Below, in pieces: positions 7,881-14,606 of a DNA stretch of 14,606 bases. The stretch is from contig JWZX01002272.1 of assembly GCA_001275005.1 (NCBI GenBank), forward strand, positions 1 through 14,606, in the 5' to 3' direction. The translations under genes and the position numbers were made by a program. Origin of the DNA: Chrysochromulina tobinii (lineage: Eukaryota; Haptophyta; Prymnesiales; Chrysochromulinaceae). The notes under the pieces are model-generated. The model did no database searches. It had not been told where the DNA came from and worked only from the letters and a program-made list of their open reading frames with translations. The stretch's first letter is position 1; every line of letters begins with the position of its first letter.

Positions 7881-8300
7881 GCGCAGGCCGAGAGCATGGG
7901 TGCTGAGAGACATCAACGAGTATCCACACAGTGTGGTGACCAGTCGGGGGTTACACCGCCGAGAGTGCCAGAGGCCGGCCAACCGCACGCCCCGCTGTTA
8001 CCCGCTGTGTCCTCACATGTCCTCAATCCTCAGCGCTGTGCGCGGACACGGGCTGCTTGTAACGGCTGCTCAGCACGGAAAGGGCAGCACATGGCAGCAG
8101 CCATGAGCCCCATGGCCTTGCGTCGCTTTACTTGTACCCGGAAGGTCTGTCAAGTTACTGTAATCTAAGTGCCAAGACATAAGAGATGAACCCATTATGG
8201 GAAACGATCAGTAACGGCAATATCGTCAATTCCTCAGGCTGTCGGCAGCCCCCCTGATTTCGTCCAGATTTGGACGCGGCCATTTGCTAGAGCATTTTGA

Positions 8301-10289
8301 TTGATTGGGGTCTGCGCGTCTCTTAAGGCCAAAAGAAAGTCCATCATGAGCTCGAACGCGTCCTTCACCTCGAACGCGTCCGTACTCTCCAGTGCAAGCA
8401 CGGAGCTCTTCGATCTGTGCGACGCAGCTATCTCCAACCGTGTTACGCTTCCGATTCCTGGGCTCAAGGAGCAGAAAGCACTCGAGGGATTGGTACCCGG
8501 TGACGCGGCCGATGCAAAAGAAGACTCTCAGTTGGGGATACGATCGAAGTTGGAGGTGGCCGCGACACCTGCGATAGCGAACACCTGCGACAATCTCTCG
8601 CAGTACCCTGACGGCACGGGTGGGACGATCCCAGGCATGTCACCCAGCTCTGTCTCGAGGAACAGCTCGAGGATTCCCTCTAGAGAAATCACAACCACAG
8701 CGCACCCGTTCATTGAGGCGATGGGAATGTCGCCGACCTCTGCCTCACCATTCGCGAGACCCTCGAGGCTCAGCTCGAGGAACCCCTCTGGTGAAATCCT
8801 CGAGCCCACAGTCCACTCAGTGATGGCCATGTCGCCGTCACGCAAAGAGACGCCCAATCGGCCTCGGCCGCGTCGGCATCGCAGCGAGGAGGACGAGGAG
8901 GACATCGTCTCCTCCGACTCACTCGCATCCCAGGAGCCTCTGCCCAACAGAAGGCCCACGCCCTGGTTGGCCCCTCCGCCCGAGGGACCGGCGGCGGCGA
9001 GGGAGGCGGCCGGAGAGGGGGACGGGGGGGAGGCAGCCGGTGAGGGGGACGGGGAGTATGTGACTCTGGAGCACCTCACGCCCACGATGGTGTCTCGTAT
9101 CCGGCACCTGCTGTCGCTCGACGATCTGCAGCAGGTGCGGCCGCTGCAAGAGCGGCCGCCGCCGCTGTCTACGTCGCGGTCGCGGGGGCATCCAGATCCA
9201 GTTGCGCGGCCGCGCTCCATATCTGATGGTGACGCGTCGCAAGCGCGTTACGCGAGCTCCTCGGCGGGTGTAGTCTCTCTGAGCTCCTTAGCGATCGCGC
9301 GCGCCGCCACGGGCGCTCAGGGCGGCGCGCGAGACCTCTCGACGGCCCGAGGCGCCTCTAGCAGCACGTGCTCAGAACGACGTCTCGTGGGGCTGCAGCG
9401 GCAGGATGAGAGCCCGTGGCAGCAGTGGCAGCTGGCTCTGCGCGAACACGCCCAAGTGCACCGCACTTTGCTCGCCGAGACCGCGCGGGCGAACCATCTG
9501 GTGAACGCCGACACGTGCGAGCGCACGCCGCGCAAGATCTCCAACGAGCTCGCGCCGGACACGGAGGCGGCACGACAGGTGTATGCGATGCTGCCGGAGG
9601 CGAATGCGGCGGCGCGCGAGCATGACTGGCGAGCTCGCATGCATCTCACTCGCGAGATGATCCTCGCGACGCCTCCGAAGGCAAAGTGCTGGCATGTGGA
9701 CGATGGCTCGAGGGCGACCGATCAACTCCTTCGGGCGACCGCGGAGTTGTCGCTGCGCACGGATCAGGCGCGCAAGCTGATCGAGGACCATCGGCGCGTC
9801 GCGAACCAAATCCTCTCCTCCCCCAGCTTCAGCCCGCGCCCACTGCAGCGCTCGCCCTCGGACGGACGACTGCAGATCAAGGGCGACTGGACGTCGCCTC
9901 CGATCGCCTGCCGGATGCAGGCGGCTGGTATGAGATCCCCGGCCCGCCTCCGCGGTGGCCACACCGCCGGTGCTGTGATCGTGAATGAAACCTTGATCGC
10001 CCCAAAGGGCCACCGCTGCGTTCCAGCAGCTCCGGTTGCCCTGACTCGTTCCAGCAGCTCCGACCAAACGAGGCAGCTGCCCGTCGATGTCTACCTGCAG
10101 CCAGCAGCCGGCGAGCTGCAGCACCTGCTGCACAGTCCGACTCTTGGCAAGCAGCGCCGGCAGGCGACGGCGATCGAAGAGCGCCGTGACGAGCGCCGCC
10201 AAAGGCGCTGCGTGTCCGCAGGGCCGCGCCTGCGGGCAGACACGCCAGGAGCCGCCTTGCTGCACCTGCGTGGTGCTCCGCGTCGTTGA
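8301..10289 (+). CDS. Unknown Ser/Arg-rich protein with a helical C-terminal half
   Basis: 662 codons from the first Met. The Met at 8346 (residue 16) begins the more typical N-terminus MSSNASFTSNASVLSS and is an equally good start. Residues 113-176 hold two imperfect repeats built on S-x-x-S-R-x-P-S-x-E-I and A/G-M-S-P. A basic-acidic patch (RPRPRRHRSEEDEED, about 191-205) could be a nuclear localisation or phosphorylation region. A duplicated E-A-A-G-E-G-D-G follows. From about 370 to 530 the sequence is helical and charged (EHAQVHRTLLAETARANHLV, TDQLLRATAELSLRTDQARK), possibly a coiled coil. The C-terminus is Arg-rich. I recognise no domain. It is convergent with the next gene, 282 bases away. 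A regulatory or scaffold role is a guess from composition only. Confidence 0.55.
   Translation: MIGVCASLKAKRKSIMSSNASFTSNASVLSSASTELFDLCDAAISNRVTLPIPGLKEQKALEGLVPGDAADAKEDSQLGIRSKLEVAATPAIANTCDNLSQYPDGTGGTIPGMSPSSVSRNSSRIPSREITTTAHPFIEAMGMSPTSASPFARPSRLSSRNPSGEILEPTVHSVMAMSPSRKETPNRPRPRRHRSEEDEEDIVSSDSLASQEPLPNRRPTPWLAPPPEGPAAAREAAGEGDGGEAAGEGDGEYVTLEHLTPTMVSRIRHLLSLDDLQQVRPLQERPPPLSTSRSRGHPDPVARPRSISDGDASQARYASSSAGVVSLSSLAIARAATGAQGGARDLSTARGASSSTCSERRLVGLQRQDESPWQQWQLALREHAQVHRTLLAETARANHLVNADTCERTPRKISNELAPDTEAARQVYAMLPEANAAAREHDWRARMHLTREMILATPPKAKCWHVDDGSRATDQLLRATAELSLRTDQARKLIEDHRRVANQILSSPSFSPRPLQRSPSDGRLQIKGDWTSPPIACRMQAAGMRSPARLRGGHTAGAVIVNETLIAPKGHRCVPAAPVALTRSSSSDQTRQLPVDVYLQPAAGELQHLLHSPTLGKQRRQATAIEERRDERRQRRCVSAGPRLRADTPGAALLHLRGAPRR
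8637..8828 (+). repeat. Two imperfect protein repeats of about 30-34 residues
   Basis: Inside the Ser/Arg-rich gene, residues 113-142 and 143-176 both start with M-S-P, carry S-R-x-S-S-R-x-P-S-x-E-I, and end before another M-S-P (residue 178 region). The DNA shares gctcgagga-type blocks. The repeated S-R-x-P-S core looks like a basophilic kinase target; this is inference. Confidence 0.6.
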
Positions 10290-10571
10290 AAGTTCCGAGC
10301 GATCGCACAAGTGATCAGAAGATTACCCCGTGCGGAACCCCGCGTGGCGTCGAGTGCGGTGTGTGGGCCACTGTTGTGTGTGTCATGTGGGCGCGGTGCC
10401 GTGCGTGCGTGCCGTATCTGTCGCATGACGTCGTCTATGAAACTATGTGCGCGGTTTCACGCACGTTTAAATATAATGAGCGGACATACAGATTCGTACA
10501 CATCCGTGACGATCAATAAGAAACCCGCGCCGCAAGAAGCGGCGGCCGATCGGTAGCGCAATCGTACGACT
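10290..10571. other. Short spacer between convergent genes
   Basis: 282 bases separate the stop codons of two facing genes. The middle holds an AT-rich patch (tttaaatataatgagcgg, about 10466-10483) and caataagaaa near 10513, which may serve 3'-end formation on either strand. I cannot assign a canonical AATAAA signal. No gene here. Confidence 0.4.
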
Positions 10572-13500
10572 TTAGAGTCGAGATGCGCCGCCGCTACTTG
10601 CAGTAGCGGCAGCCAACTTGGCCCCGCGGCTCAACATGTACTGCGCCTGCGGCTGCTGGGGCTGCAGATAGTTGAAGGGGCGCTTCCCTCCGACGGATGG
10701 CGATGCGCATGCGGCCGTGGACAACGGGAACGGCACACCGGCGGCTGCCACGTGGCTGTAACCTTCTACTGCCACGCCGCCCTGCACGCCGCCCTGCACG
10801 CCGCCCGCCGCGGCGGCCGCTGCGTTCAGATGGCGGTGCCCACGACTGGCCGCACTCATAGTTCGGATGGAAGACGGAGGACGTGAGGCGCTCTGGGCTT
10901 GTGGGCTGGGAGCGCCCGTCGCAACGCCCGGCTGGGGTTGGGGGCTCGGCGCGCCGTCTCGAGCGCCGTCCGACGCACTGAGGGAGTCGCGCGCGCCGTC
11001 TCGAGCGCCGTCGCGCGCGCCGTCTCGAGCGCCGTCCAGTTGCATGTGCGGCGGCTCGAGCGCGGCGCTCGCAGGCTGGCTGAGGGGACTGCCACGAGGA
11101 CTGAACTGAACGGCGCTTGCAGGCTGGCCTAGGGGACTGCCACGTGGACTGCCGCCAGCCGCGTGATGGCCGCCAGCCGTTGTCGTCGTTCCTAGCGCCG
11201 GCTTGTTGGGCGCCGTTCCGAGCGCCGGCTTGCTGGGCCGTTCGGCGCAAGCCGGCGCCAGCTGAGCCGGCTGAAGGGACGGCAGCGGCGCCTTCAGAGG
11301 GAGCGCCGTCCCGAGCGCCGCTCGTCGGCGTAGGAGGCCGAGCGCCTCGCGCTGTCCCGAGCGGCTGCCGCCTTGCGGCTGGGCCGTGTGCGTTGCATGC
11401 AATCGGCGGACAGCGCTCAGGACAGCGCTGTCACCGATGGTGGCGGAACCGAGCAGAAGGGGCGCGACAGCGGACCGGAGCTCGGGACGGCGCTCGGGTC
11501 GTATTTCGTCACCCTCGTCACTCTCTTCGGCAGCCTCGTCCTCGTGCTCGGGACGGCGCTCCTCCTCGTTGGCCTCCACTCCAACCGTTCCAAATCGAGC
11601 TGCGAGGACGGTGCCCCCCCAGTCGAGCGCCGTCCCGAGCTTGCCCCCCAAGTCGAGCGCCGTCCCGAGCTCCCCGTGTCGAGCACCCCAAATCGCGCTG
11701 CGAGGACGATGCCAGTGCCGACGCAAGAAGTCCTGCTTTAGGTCCTGCTTTAGGTCCTGCTTCAGGTCCTGTTCGTGCCACTCGCCGCTGTGAAGAGAGC
11801 GAGCGTCGTCATGAGCACATGCATGCTGTTCGTGCGGCTCGCCGCTGTGGGGAAGATCGCGCTCGTGCAGACGGCGCGCGGTGCGCTGCGGGTGCGCAGG
11901 GCGCTGTGCCGGGCGCTGTGCTGATGGCCCCTGCGGAGTTGGCGGCGGACGCGGCGAGAGCGACTTGACCTGACTTGGCGAGAGGGACTCCGGCTCGAAC
12001 TCCCACACAGTCACGAGGGCGGCCGGATGAGCCCATCGGATGGCGCGACGCGCTCGCTTCGGCGCTGGCTCCTCTGCATGAGTAGGCGCCGTAATGGGCG
12101 CATCGGCCGACGGCACGGCGGCAGCCGGGGGTGCACAGGCAGGAGAGGATGCAGGAGAGGGTGCGGGAGAGGTTGCGTCGTCGGCAGCTGGCATGGCAGT
12201 TGGCACGGCAATTGGCATGTCAGGCGGCTCGTGATCGCTCGCCTGCACCTCGGGTACCGGTAGCTCCGTGGCAGCATGCACCTCGGGTACCGGTAGCTCC
12301 CTGGGAGCATGCACTTCGGGTACCGGTAGCTCCGTGGGAGCATGCACCTCGGGTACCGGTAGCTCCGTGGCAGCATGCACCTCGGGTACCGGTAGCTCCG
12401 TGGCAGAATCCAGCTGCATCGCGGCGAGCGTGGTCGTCATCAGCAGCGGAGGTGCTCGAGGGGATGCGAGCACCTCCACCTCGAGCACCTCCCCCTCCTC
12501 CTCTGACGCTTTCGTCCCCATCGACAGGGCCTCCGCCTCGAGCACCTCCCCCTCCTCCTCTGACGCTTTCGTCCCCATCGACAGGGCCTCCGCCTCAATA
12601 TCCCGCGCAGCCTCTGCTGCGAATGCCCCCACCCCCACCGTCTCCGCGTTTGCGTCCACGTCCACGTCTGCGTCTGCCGCCACCACCGCCGCCACCGCCG
12701 CCACTGCCGCCGCCACCGCCGCCCCGGCCGCCCCCGCTGCCACCGCTGCCACCGCTGCCACCACCTGCGGCGCTGCCACCGCCACCGCCGTCGCCTCGTC
12801 CACTGCCAGCGCCTCCTCCACTTCGAAAGCCTCGGCGTGGAATTCGAAAGCCTCGGTGCGGAGGCGTTTGTGCCCGCCTGTGGGCGACGGCGATGAGGCA
12901 GCTCGGGGCGCACCGGTACTGGGAGTACGGGGCGAGCGCGGCGAGCAATGGCCTGCATTTGGCAACCGTGTTCGTGTGAGCTGCGTGCCAACTGCCGTCA
13001 GCCGCTTGGGCTCGGCTTCACGCACGAGCTCCTCGGTGAATATGTGCTGCATCCCGTGCTGCATCCCGTGCTGCATCCCGTGCCGCTCGGCCCACTCCCA
13101 TTCGGCCAGCCGACCCGCGTCCTGCGTGAGCATCTCGACCCGCGTCCTCGTGAGCACCTCGCCGCCGCGCCCTGGCACTCCGCTCTCCGTCCGCACCACC
13201 CTAGCTGCCCTGCTTCGCGGCCAAACGACCTCTTCGAGGCACGATCCCTCCCCATCGCCGGACTCGTACCCACACGCCGTCAGCGCGCTGTGCAGCTCCT
13301 CCACTGTGGCGCCATACGGCTCGTCGTCGGAGTCGCCGTATGGCTCTTCGTGGGCGGTCTCGGTCGCGGCGGCGGCGGCGGTGTCGGTTGCGGCGGCGGC
13401 GGCGGGCTCGGGGGTCGCGGCGGGGGCGGCCGGCGGAAGCTCATTAGCTGATGGCGGAGGCGCATCAGCTGATGGCGGAGGCTCATCAGCTGATGGCGGA

Positions 13501-14384
13501 GGCTCATTAGCGGCGGTCCCAGTGTCAACAGCTCCGCCACTGCAGTCGTCAGCGGCAGCGCTGCCACCGACGGCGGCAGAAGAATCTGTATGGTCAGCAG
13601 ATGCGGCGGCGGGGCCAGAAGCGGCGGCGGAGTCAGAAGCGGCGGCAACCTCGCTGTGACTCCACGAAGCTGCGGGGTCGCTGGCGATGGCGACGGCGGA
13701 GGCCAAGCATGCGTCGATCTCTGTTGCGAGCCATGCCCGATCGTAATGCATGCCCGCCTCGGCGGCGAGGGACGACGCAAGCGCGCGCCGAATGCTCTTG
13801 ACGCTCACGCGGCTCAGATCTGCCGCACCCAGATACGCCCAGGTGAAGGCCGTGATCGCGGCGAGCGACGGTGGTGCAGGGGTCGGTGCAGCGCCCGAAG
13901 CGGCGTCTTCGCTCGCATCTGCCGCATCGTGGCTCGCAGAAGATGGCGTACCGATGATGACTAAGGCACTGGCCGCTTGCGGATGCTCAGGCGCCTCGGC
14001 GATCGTCCTAGCACAGGGCTCTATTGAATGTGACAGTGGCGGTGGCTGTGGCGGCGGCGGCACCTCGGCGCTAGCGCTTGGCTCCTCAGCAGAGGGTGAG
14101 GCAGCGCGACCTCCGTGGCACGGCGAGTCGAAGAGCGTGCTCGGAGGCAGCTCGATCTGCTGATGTAATCGCGGTGCGTCGAAGAGCAGGCGAGGCGTTG
14201 GCAACGCTGATGATACGTCCAACTTGGTGGTTTCGGCTGTCACCTGGGACAAGCATGAACCTGGCTCGTCGAGCAGAAAGTCGCAGCACGATGCACAGTC
14301 GACGTCGGCAGGGCCAAAGACTGGCGAGTTATGATCGGCGGCGGCTTGTAACTCGTCGAGCGACAGCAGCCTTTTGTACGCCAT
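10572..14384 (-). CDS. Large low-complexity protein with a candidate PP1-docking motif and DEK-C-like segment
   Basis: 1270 codons, ATG 14384 to TAA 10572, in an uninterrupted frame. The N-terminus MAYKRLLSLDELQAAADHN looks native. Residues 189-231 (DLSRVSVKSIRRAL... HYDRAWLATEIDACL) resemble the small helical DEK C-terminal fold. K-R-A-R-R-A-I-R-W (776-784) fits the PP1-docking pattern [KR]-x-[VI]-x-[FW]. It is followed by L-x-x-V-x-x-F-E-P, an arrangement like the PP1 regulator PNUTS (PPP1R10). The rest is Ala/Pro/Glu-rich: EPPPSAD x3, HGMQ x3, a 19-residue acidic repeat x2, TELPVPEVHA-type x5, QDLK x3, and DGAR runs. Several repeats have unit lengths divisible by three. A nuclear regulatory or scaffold role is plausible but unproven; both motif matches are short. 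Confidence 0.6.
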   Translation of the reverse strand: MAYKRLLSLDELQAAADHNSPVFGPADVDCASCCDFLLDEPGSCLSQVTAETTKLDVSSALPTPRLLFDAPRLHQQIELPPSTLFDSPCHGGRAASPSAEEPSASAEVPPPPQPPPLSHSIEPCARTIAEAPEHPQAASALVIIGTPSSASHDAADASEDAASGAAPTPAPPSLAAITAFTWAYLGAADLSRVSVKSIRRALASSLAAEAGMHYDRAWLATEIDACLASAVAIASDPAASWSHSEVAAASDSAAASGPAAASADHTDSSAAVGGSAAADDCSGGAVDTGTAANEPPPSADEPPPSADAPPPSANELPPAAPAATPEPAAAAATDTAAAAATETAHEEPYGDSDDEPYGATVEELHSALTACGYESGDGEGSCLEEVVWPRSRAARVVRTESGVPGRGGEVLTRTRVEMLTQDAGRLAEWEWAERHGMQHGMQHGMQHIFTEELVREAEPKRLTAVGTQLTRTRLPNAGHCSPRSPRTPSTGAPRAASSPSPTGGHKRLRTEAFEFHAEAFEVEEALAVDEATAVAVAAPQVVAAVAAVAAGAAGAAVAAAVAAVAAVVAADADVDVDANAETVGVGAFAAEAARDIEAEALSMGTKASEEEGEVLEAEALSMGTKASEEEGEVLEVEVLASPRAPPLLMTTTLAAMQLDSATELPVPEVHAATELPVPEVHAPTELPVPEVHAPRELPVPEVHAATELPVPEVQASDHEPPDMPIAVPTAMPAADDATSPAPSPASSPACAPPAAAVPSADAPITAPTHAEEPAPKRARRAIRWAHPAALVTVWEFEPESLSPSQVKSLSPRPPPTPQGPSAQRPAQRPAHPQRTARRLHERDLPHSGEPHEQHACAHDDARSLHSGEWHEQDLKQDLKQDLKQDFLRRHWHRPRSAIWGARHGELGTALDLGGKLGTALDWGGTVLAARFGTVGVEANEEERRPEHEDEAAEESDEGDEIRPERRPELRSAVAPLLLGSATIGDSAVLSAVRRLHATHTAQPQGGSRSGQREALGLLRRRAALGTALPLKAPLPSLQPAQLAPACAERPSKPALGTAPNKPALGTTTTAGGHHAAGGSPRGSPLGQPASAVQFSPRGSPLSQPASAALEPPHMQLDGARDGARDGARDGARDSLSASDGARDGAPSPQPQPGVATGAPSPQAQSASRPPSSIRTMSAASRGHRHLNAAAAAAGGVQGGVQGGVAVEGYSHVAAAGVPFPLSTAACASPSVGGKRPFNYLQPQQPQAQYMLSRGAKLAAATASSGGASRL
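10950..11036 (-). repeat. 12-bp units encoding R-D-G-A repeats
   Basis: The GC-rich motif gcgccgtctcga and variants recur at 12-bp steps, giving D-G-A-R several times near the C-terminus of the large minus-strand protein. The same DNA core reappears elsewhere in the gene in other frames. Confidence 0.85.
11731..11774 (-). repeat. 12-bp tandem repeat encoding (QDLK)n
   Basis: Units tcctgctttagg, tcctgctttagg and tcctgcttcagg are followed by a partial copy. Read on the minus strand they give QDLKQDLKQDLKQD. The period is divisible by three, so the frame is kept. Confidence 0.95.
12241..12405 (-). repeat. Five tandem 33-bp units encoding ATELPVPEVHA
   Basis: Five 33-bp copies at 12241, 12274, 12307, 12340 and 12373, differing by only a few bases. 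Each gives an 11-residue unit of the form [A/P]-[T/R]-E-L-P-V-P-E-V-[H/Q]-A. Near identity at the DNA level suggests recent expansion and likely length variation between strains. Confidence 0.97.
12480..12593 (-). repeat. Two tandem 57-bp units encoding an acidic 19-residue repeat
   Basis: The 57-bp unit starts with ctcgagcacc at 12480 and again at 12537, with almost no differences. It encodes EALSMGTKASEEEGEVLE-type repeats. It lies just N-terminal, in protein order, to the 33-bp repeats. Confidence 0.95.
12640..12830 (-). repeat. Ala/Val-rich trinucleotide tract (GCC/GCT-like)
   Basis: A near-continuous run of cgccac, gctgcc and cacc elements encodes an AAVAAVAAGAAGAAVAAAVA-like segment on the minus strand, with a following DADVDVDANAE stretch. 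Its complementary strand reads as Pro- or Thr/Ala-rich nonsense in other frames. Purine/pyrimidine bias and slippage are expected here. Confidence 0.85.
13044..13079 (-). repeat. Three tandem 12-bp units encoding HGMQ
   Basis: gtgctgcatccc is repeated exactly three times and read on the minus strand as HGMQHGMQHGMQ. Exact copies, frame-preserving period. Confidence 0.95.
13441..13503 (-). repeat. Three tandem 21-bp units encoding EPPPSAD
   Basis: Units at 13441, 13462 and 13483 share the core agctgatggcggaggc with one or two changes at the 5' end. Each gives seven residues, P-P-P-S-A-[D/N] with E, A or E before it. A further degenerate copy begins at 13504. Confidence 0.92.
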
Positions 14385-14470
14385 CGGCCGATTTCCCTTG
14401 GCGCCCTGTGCTTCGCTTCGCGCTTCACGTGTGAAATGGCTGTGATAATAGGACTTCCACTAACCGCATC

Positions 14471-14518
<48 letters not shown>
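14471..14518. repeat. (CAAG)12 microsatellite
   Basis: Twelve perfect copies of the tetranucleotide caag. It lies about 87 bases upstream of the start of the large minus-strand gene and 18 bases before a possible plus-strand start, so it sits in a putative shared promoter. Perfect copies imply high length instability. Confidence 0.98.
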
Positions 14519-14536
14519 TGGAGGGCGGCTAGGCGC

Positions 14537-14606
14537 ATGCGCCCGGCGGACCTCTACGTGCCCAAGACCGCGATGCTGCCCGCCGCCCGGCCTTTCGAGT
14601 GGGATC
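14537..14606 (+). CDS. Possible N-terminus of a divergent gene (cut by the right edge)
   Basis: ATG 14537 opens a frame with no stop to the window end. It reads MRPADLYVPKTAMLPAARPFE..., 23 residues of plausible protein composition. It would be transcribed away from the large minus-strand gene, sharing its upstream region and the microsatellite. Too short to identify; chance open frame in GC-rich DNA is a real alternative. Confidence 0.3.
   Translation, partial: MRPADLYVPKTAMLPAARPFEWD

Larger units (their letters stand above)
7701..8300. other. Intergenic stretch with short tandem duplications
   Basis: About 600 bases between two plus-strand genes. It holds the duplications listed separately (7731-7880) and then unremarkable sequence, less GC-rich from about 8110 to 8300. 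A 148-codon open frame covers 7660-8106, but its residues are simply translated repeats (GDLGRSREISGDLG), so I do not call it. No RNA gene recognised. Confidence 0.4.

Noticed and set aside
7660-8106. 148-codon plus-strand open frame after the proline-rich gene
   Set aside because: It is mostly translated tandem duplications and has no independent coding signal.
9372-10310. 312-codon minus-strand open frame over the Ser/Arg-rich gene
   Set aside because: No motif or plausible composition; the plus frame is more than twice as long and shows internal protein repeats.
10566-10580. Small inverted repeat cgact-ttaga-gtcg at the stop of the large minus gene as a terminator
   Set aside because: The stem is only about 5 bp with no U tract, and hairpin terminators are not expected in a eukaryote.
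12268-13659. 463-codon plus-strand open frame over the large minus-strand gene
   Set aside because: Its Ser/Thr/Ala-rich residues are the reverse reading of the minisatellites. The minus frame is nearly three times longer and has a native-looking N-terminus and motif-like segments.

Overview
This window looks like nuclear DNA of a GC-rich unicellular eukaryote, most likely an alga; a haptophyte-like genome is my best but weak guess. The reasons are long Ala/Pro/Ser-rich low-complexity proteins, in-frame minisatellites, wide gene spacing, no operons or bacterial-type ribosome sites, and a eukaryotic-type transposase. No rRNA, tRNA or CRISPR was seen.

Left third (1-4708): visibly less GC-rich than the rest, and read here as a DNA transposon. 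One uninterrupted minus-strand reading frame starts at 4105 and is still open at base 1 (at least 1368 codons). It encodes an acidic N-terminus, a Mutator-like (MULE-type) DDE transposase core, a SWIM-like Cys cluster, a low-complexity linker, and then a clear macro (ADP-ribose-binding) domain that runs off the left edge. Upstream of its start, at 4190-4708, lies an array of about seven palindromic hairpin units with paired changes in their stems. It ends in an inverted copy of its own unit and is a candidate element end or transposase-binding region.

Middle (4699-10289): three plus-strand genes in the high-GC background. They are a putative glycosyltransferase-like protein whose first possible start lies inside the repeat array (4699, or better 4732, to 5916), an unknown protein with a long Pro-rich tail (6393-7700), and an unknown Ser/Arg-rich protein with a helical C-terminal half (8301 or 8346 to 10289). 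Short tandem duplications sit between the last two.

Right (10572-14384, minus): a 1270-residue low-complexity protein, convergent with the preceding gene. It has a possible DEK-C-like helical segment, a candidate PP1-docking motif (R-A-I-R-W), and many in-frame tandem repeats. A GC-rich near-palindromic DNA motif is scattered through it in both orientations and in three reading frames. Upstream are a (CAAG)12 microsatellite and the start of a possible divergent plus-strand gene cut by the right edge.

No shared pathway links these genes. The main discovery candidate is the transposase-macro domain fusion with its hairpin array. Introns cannot be excluded, so each ORF may be an exon rather than a full gene.
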